A stretch of DNA of 64,000 nt from the NCBI GenBank assembly GCA_963682175.1, contig OY821782.1, positions 24,697,741 through 24,761,740 of the forward strand, written 5' to 3'. Positions 63,608 to 64,000 of the stretch are shown here, piece after piece. The notes beneath the pieces are model-generated. The model saw nothing but the letters and a program-made list of their open reading frames with translations. It did not search any database and was not told the DNA's origin. The translations under genes and the position numbers were made by a program. The DNA is from Triglochin maritima (taxonomy: Eukaryota; Streptophyta; Magnoliopsida; Alismatales; Juncaginaceae). Every line of letters begins with the position of its first letter. Position 1 is the first letter of the stretch.

Positions 63608-64000
63608 TGTAGGATTTCATCTTTAATTGTGCATATATATTTTTCGAAATTTTATGCAATAAGGATCAATTACAATTTTCTAGAAGTTCTCTAAAACTTC
63701 TTGATGTTCCGGAGACGTTGAAGATGACGATCGTCGCTTCTCATTGCGCCGGATGCCTCCGAGTGTTCACTGAAACCCTAAACAACGTTGAAGAGAAAGG
63801 AGCTAGCCAATCAATCTCCAAACTAGCTTAGAATCTAGCTACAAACCCCTTCCTTAGTCTCTGAGATTTCTCCTTCCAAAGACTAAGAATGTAAGAGAAT
63901 TTTCGTGGCTTTTTGTGATGAATTAGGAGAGAAAAGAATTAGCAAAAACTTATATCTTAATTAGGGAAAATAAGGACCTATTTATAGGCTCCAATCTTAA
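63608..64000 (-). repeat. CopT-2 5' LTR, 3' end only
   Basis: Minus strand, ..GAAATCCTACA at 63608. Matches 55853-56240 with a few percent difference. The rest is outside the window. Confidence 0.9.

Larger units (their letters stand above)
55853..64000 (-). mobile_element. CopT-2: nearly complete Tork-like Ty1/copia element (runs off window)
   Basis: Minus strand. 5' LTR from beyond 64000 to 63608, primer site 63595-63606, leader, gag-pol 62094-57985, polypurine tract and 3' LTR 57891-55853. The LTR parts visible twice differ by about 3% by eye. The lineage is judged from RT/RNase H wording (RRSQSGYVFLLNGGAVSW) and is tentative. The left flank is GAAAA; the right flank is not in the window. 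Confidence 0.85.

Overview
The window is intergenic chromatin of a seed plant, most likely an angiosperm. It is built almost entirely of nested, mostly decayed transposable elements: Ty1/copia (Sirevirus-like, Tork-like and a third group), Ty3/gypsy (Athila-like and Tekay-like chromovirus) and CACTA DNA transposons. I found no host gene, rRNA, tRNA or CRISPR array. The host group follows from the families present, from primer-binding sites matching plant tRNA-Asp and tRNA-iMet, and from the methylation-type decay of the reading frames. The species cannot be told from this.

Layout. 1-3663: Sirevirus debris, namely a plus-strand LTR end, a minus-strand Athila-like U3 fragment, a palindrome-rich noncoding stretch and a minus-strand pol remnant. 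3664-40392: a minus-strand Tork-like copia element (CopT-1) split by two insertions with clear 5-bp target duplications. Insertion AthA (4392-13011, duplication GTATG) lies inside the RT active-site region. Insertion AthB (15527-37165, duplication ACAGT) lies near the zinc-knuckle region. AthB in turn holds a copia polyprotein (CopN, 19364-23430), a chromovirus (24721-29205) and an AthA-type LTR with a primer-binding-site stub (32928-34493), the last flanked by an identical 79-bp duplication. 40393-46288: a third Athila-like copy (AthC) that starts inside the CopT-1 LTR; its LTR holds a 2.8-kb chromovirus-type solo LTR (duplication GCTTC). 46289-46838: a Sirevirus gag scrap. 46839-55852: CACTA material (subterminal repeats, a Transposase_24-like ORF, a C48-protease-like segment present twice, and the start of a transposase ORF) interrupted by a gag-only Sirevirus (49251-52510) and by an AthB-type LTR carrying a whole primer-binding site. 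55853-64000: a well preserved Tork-like element (CopT-2, minus strand) inserted in the transposase ORF and running off the right edge.

How the parts work together. The three Athila-like copies encode only Gag and an aspartic protease. The two complete enough to judge (AthA, AthB) end their ORF with the same tail (a GWRV motif and a terminal FDVP), followed by a shared noncoding region of about 1.6 kb with conserved hairpins next to the polypurine tract. They look like a long-lived non-autonomous lineage that borrows reverse transcriptase and integrase. Palindromic motifs recur in the noncoding DNA of most LTR families here: GACCGC..GCGGTC in AthA/AthC, a GGATC-GCC..GGC-GATCC type in AthB, CGGTCGACCG in Sirevirus and Tork-like elements, and CAGGG-loop hairpins next to the chromovirus gag. 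In AthA and AthB the palindrome sits both in U3 and in the leader just after the primer-binding site.
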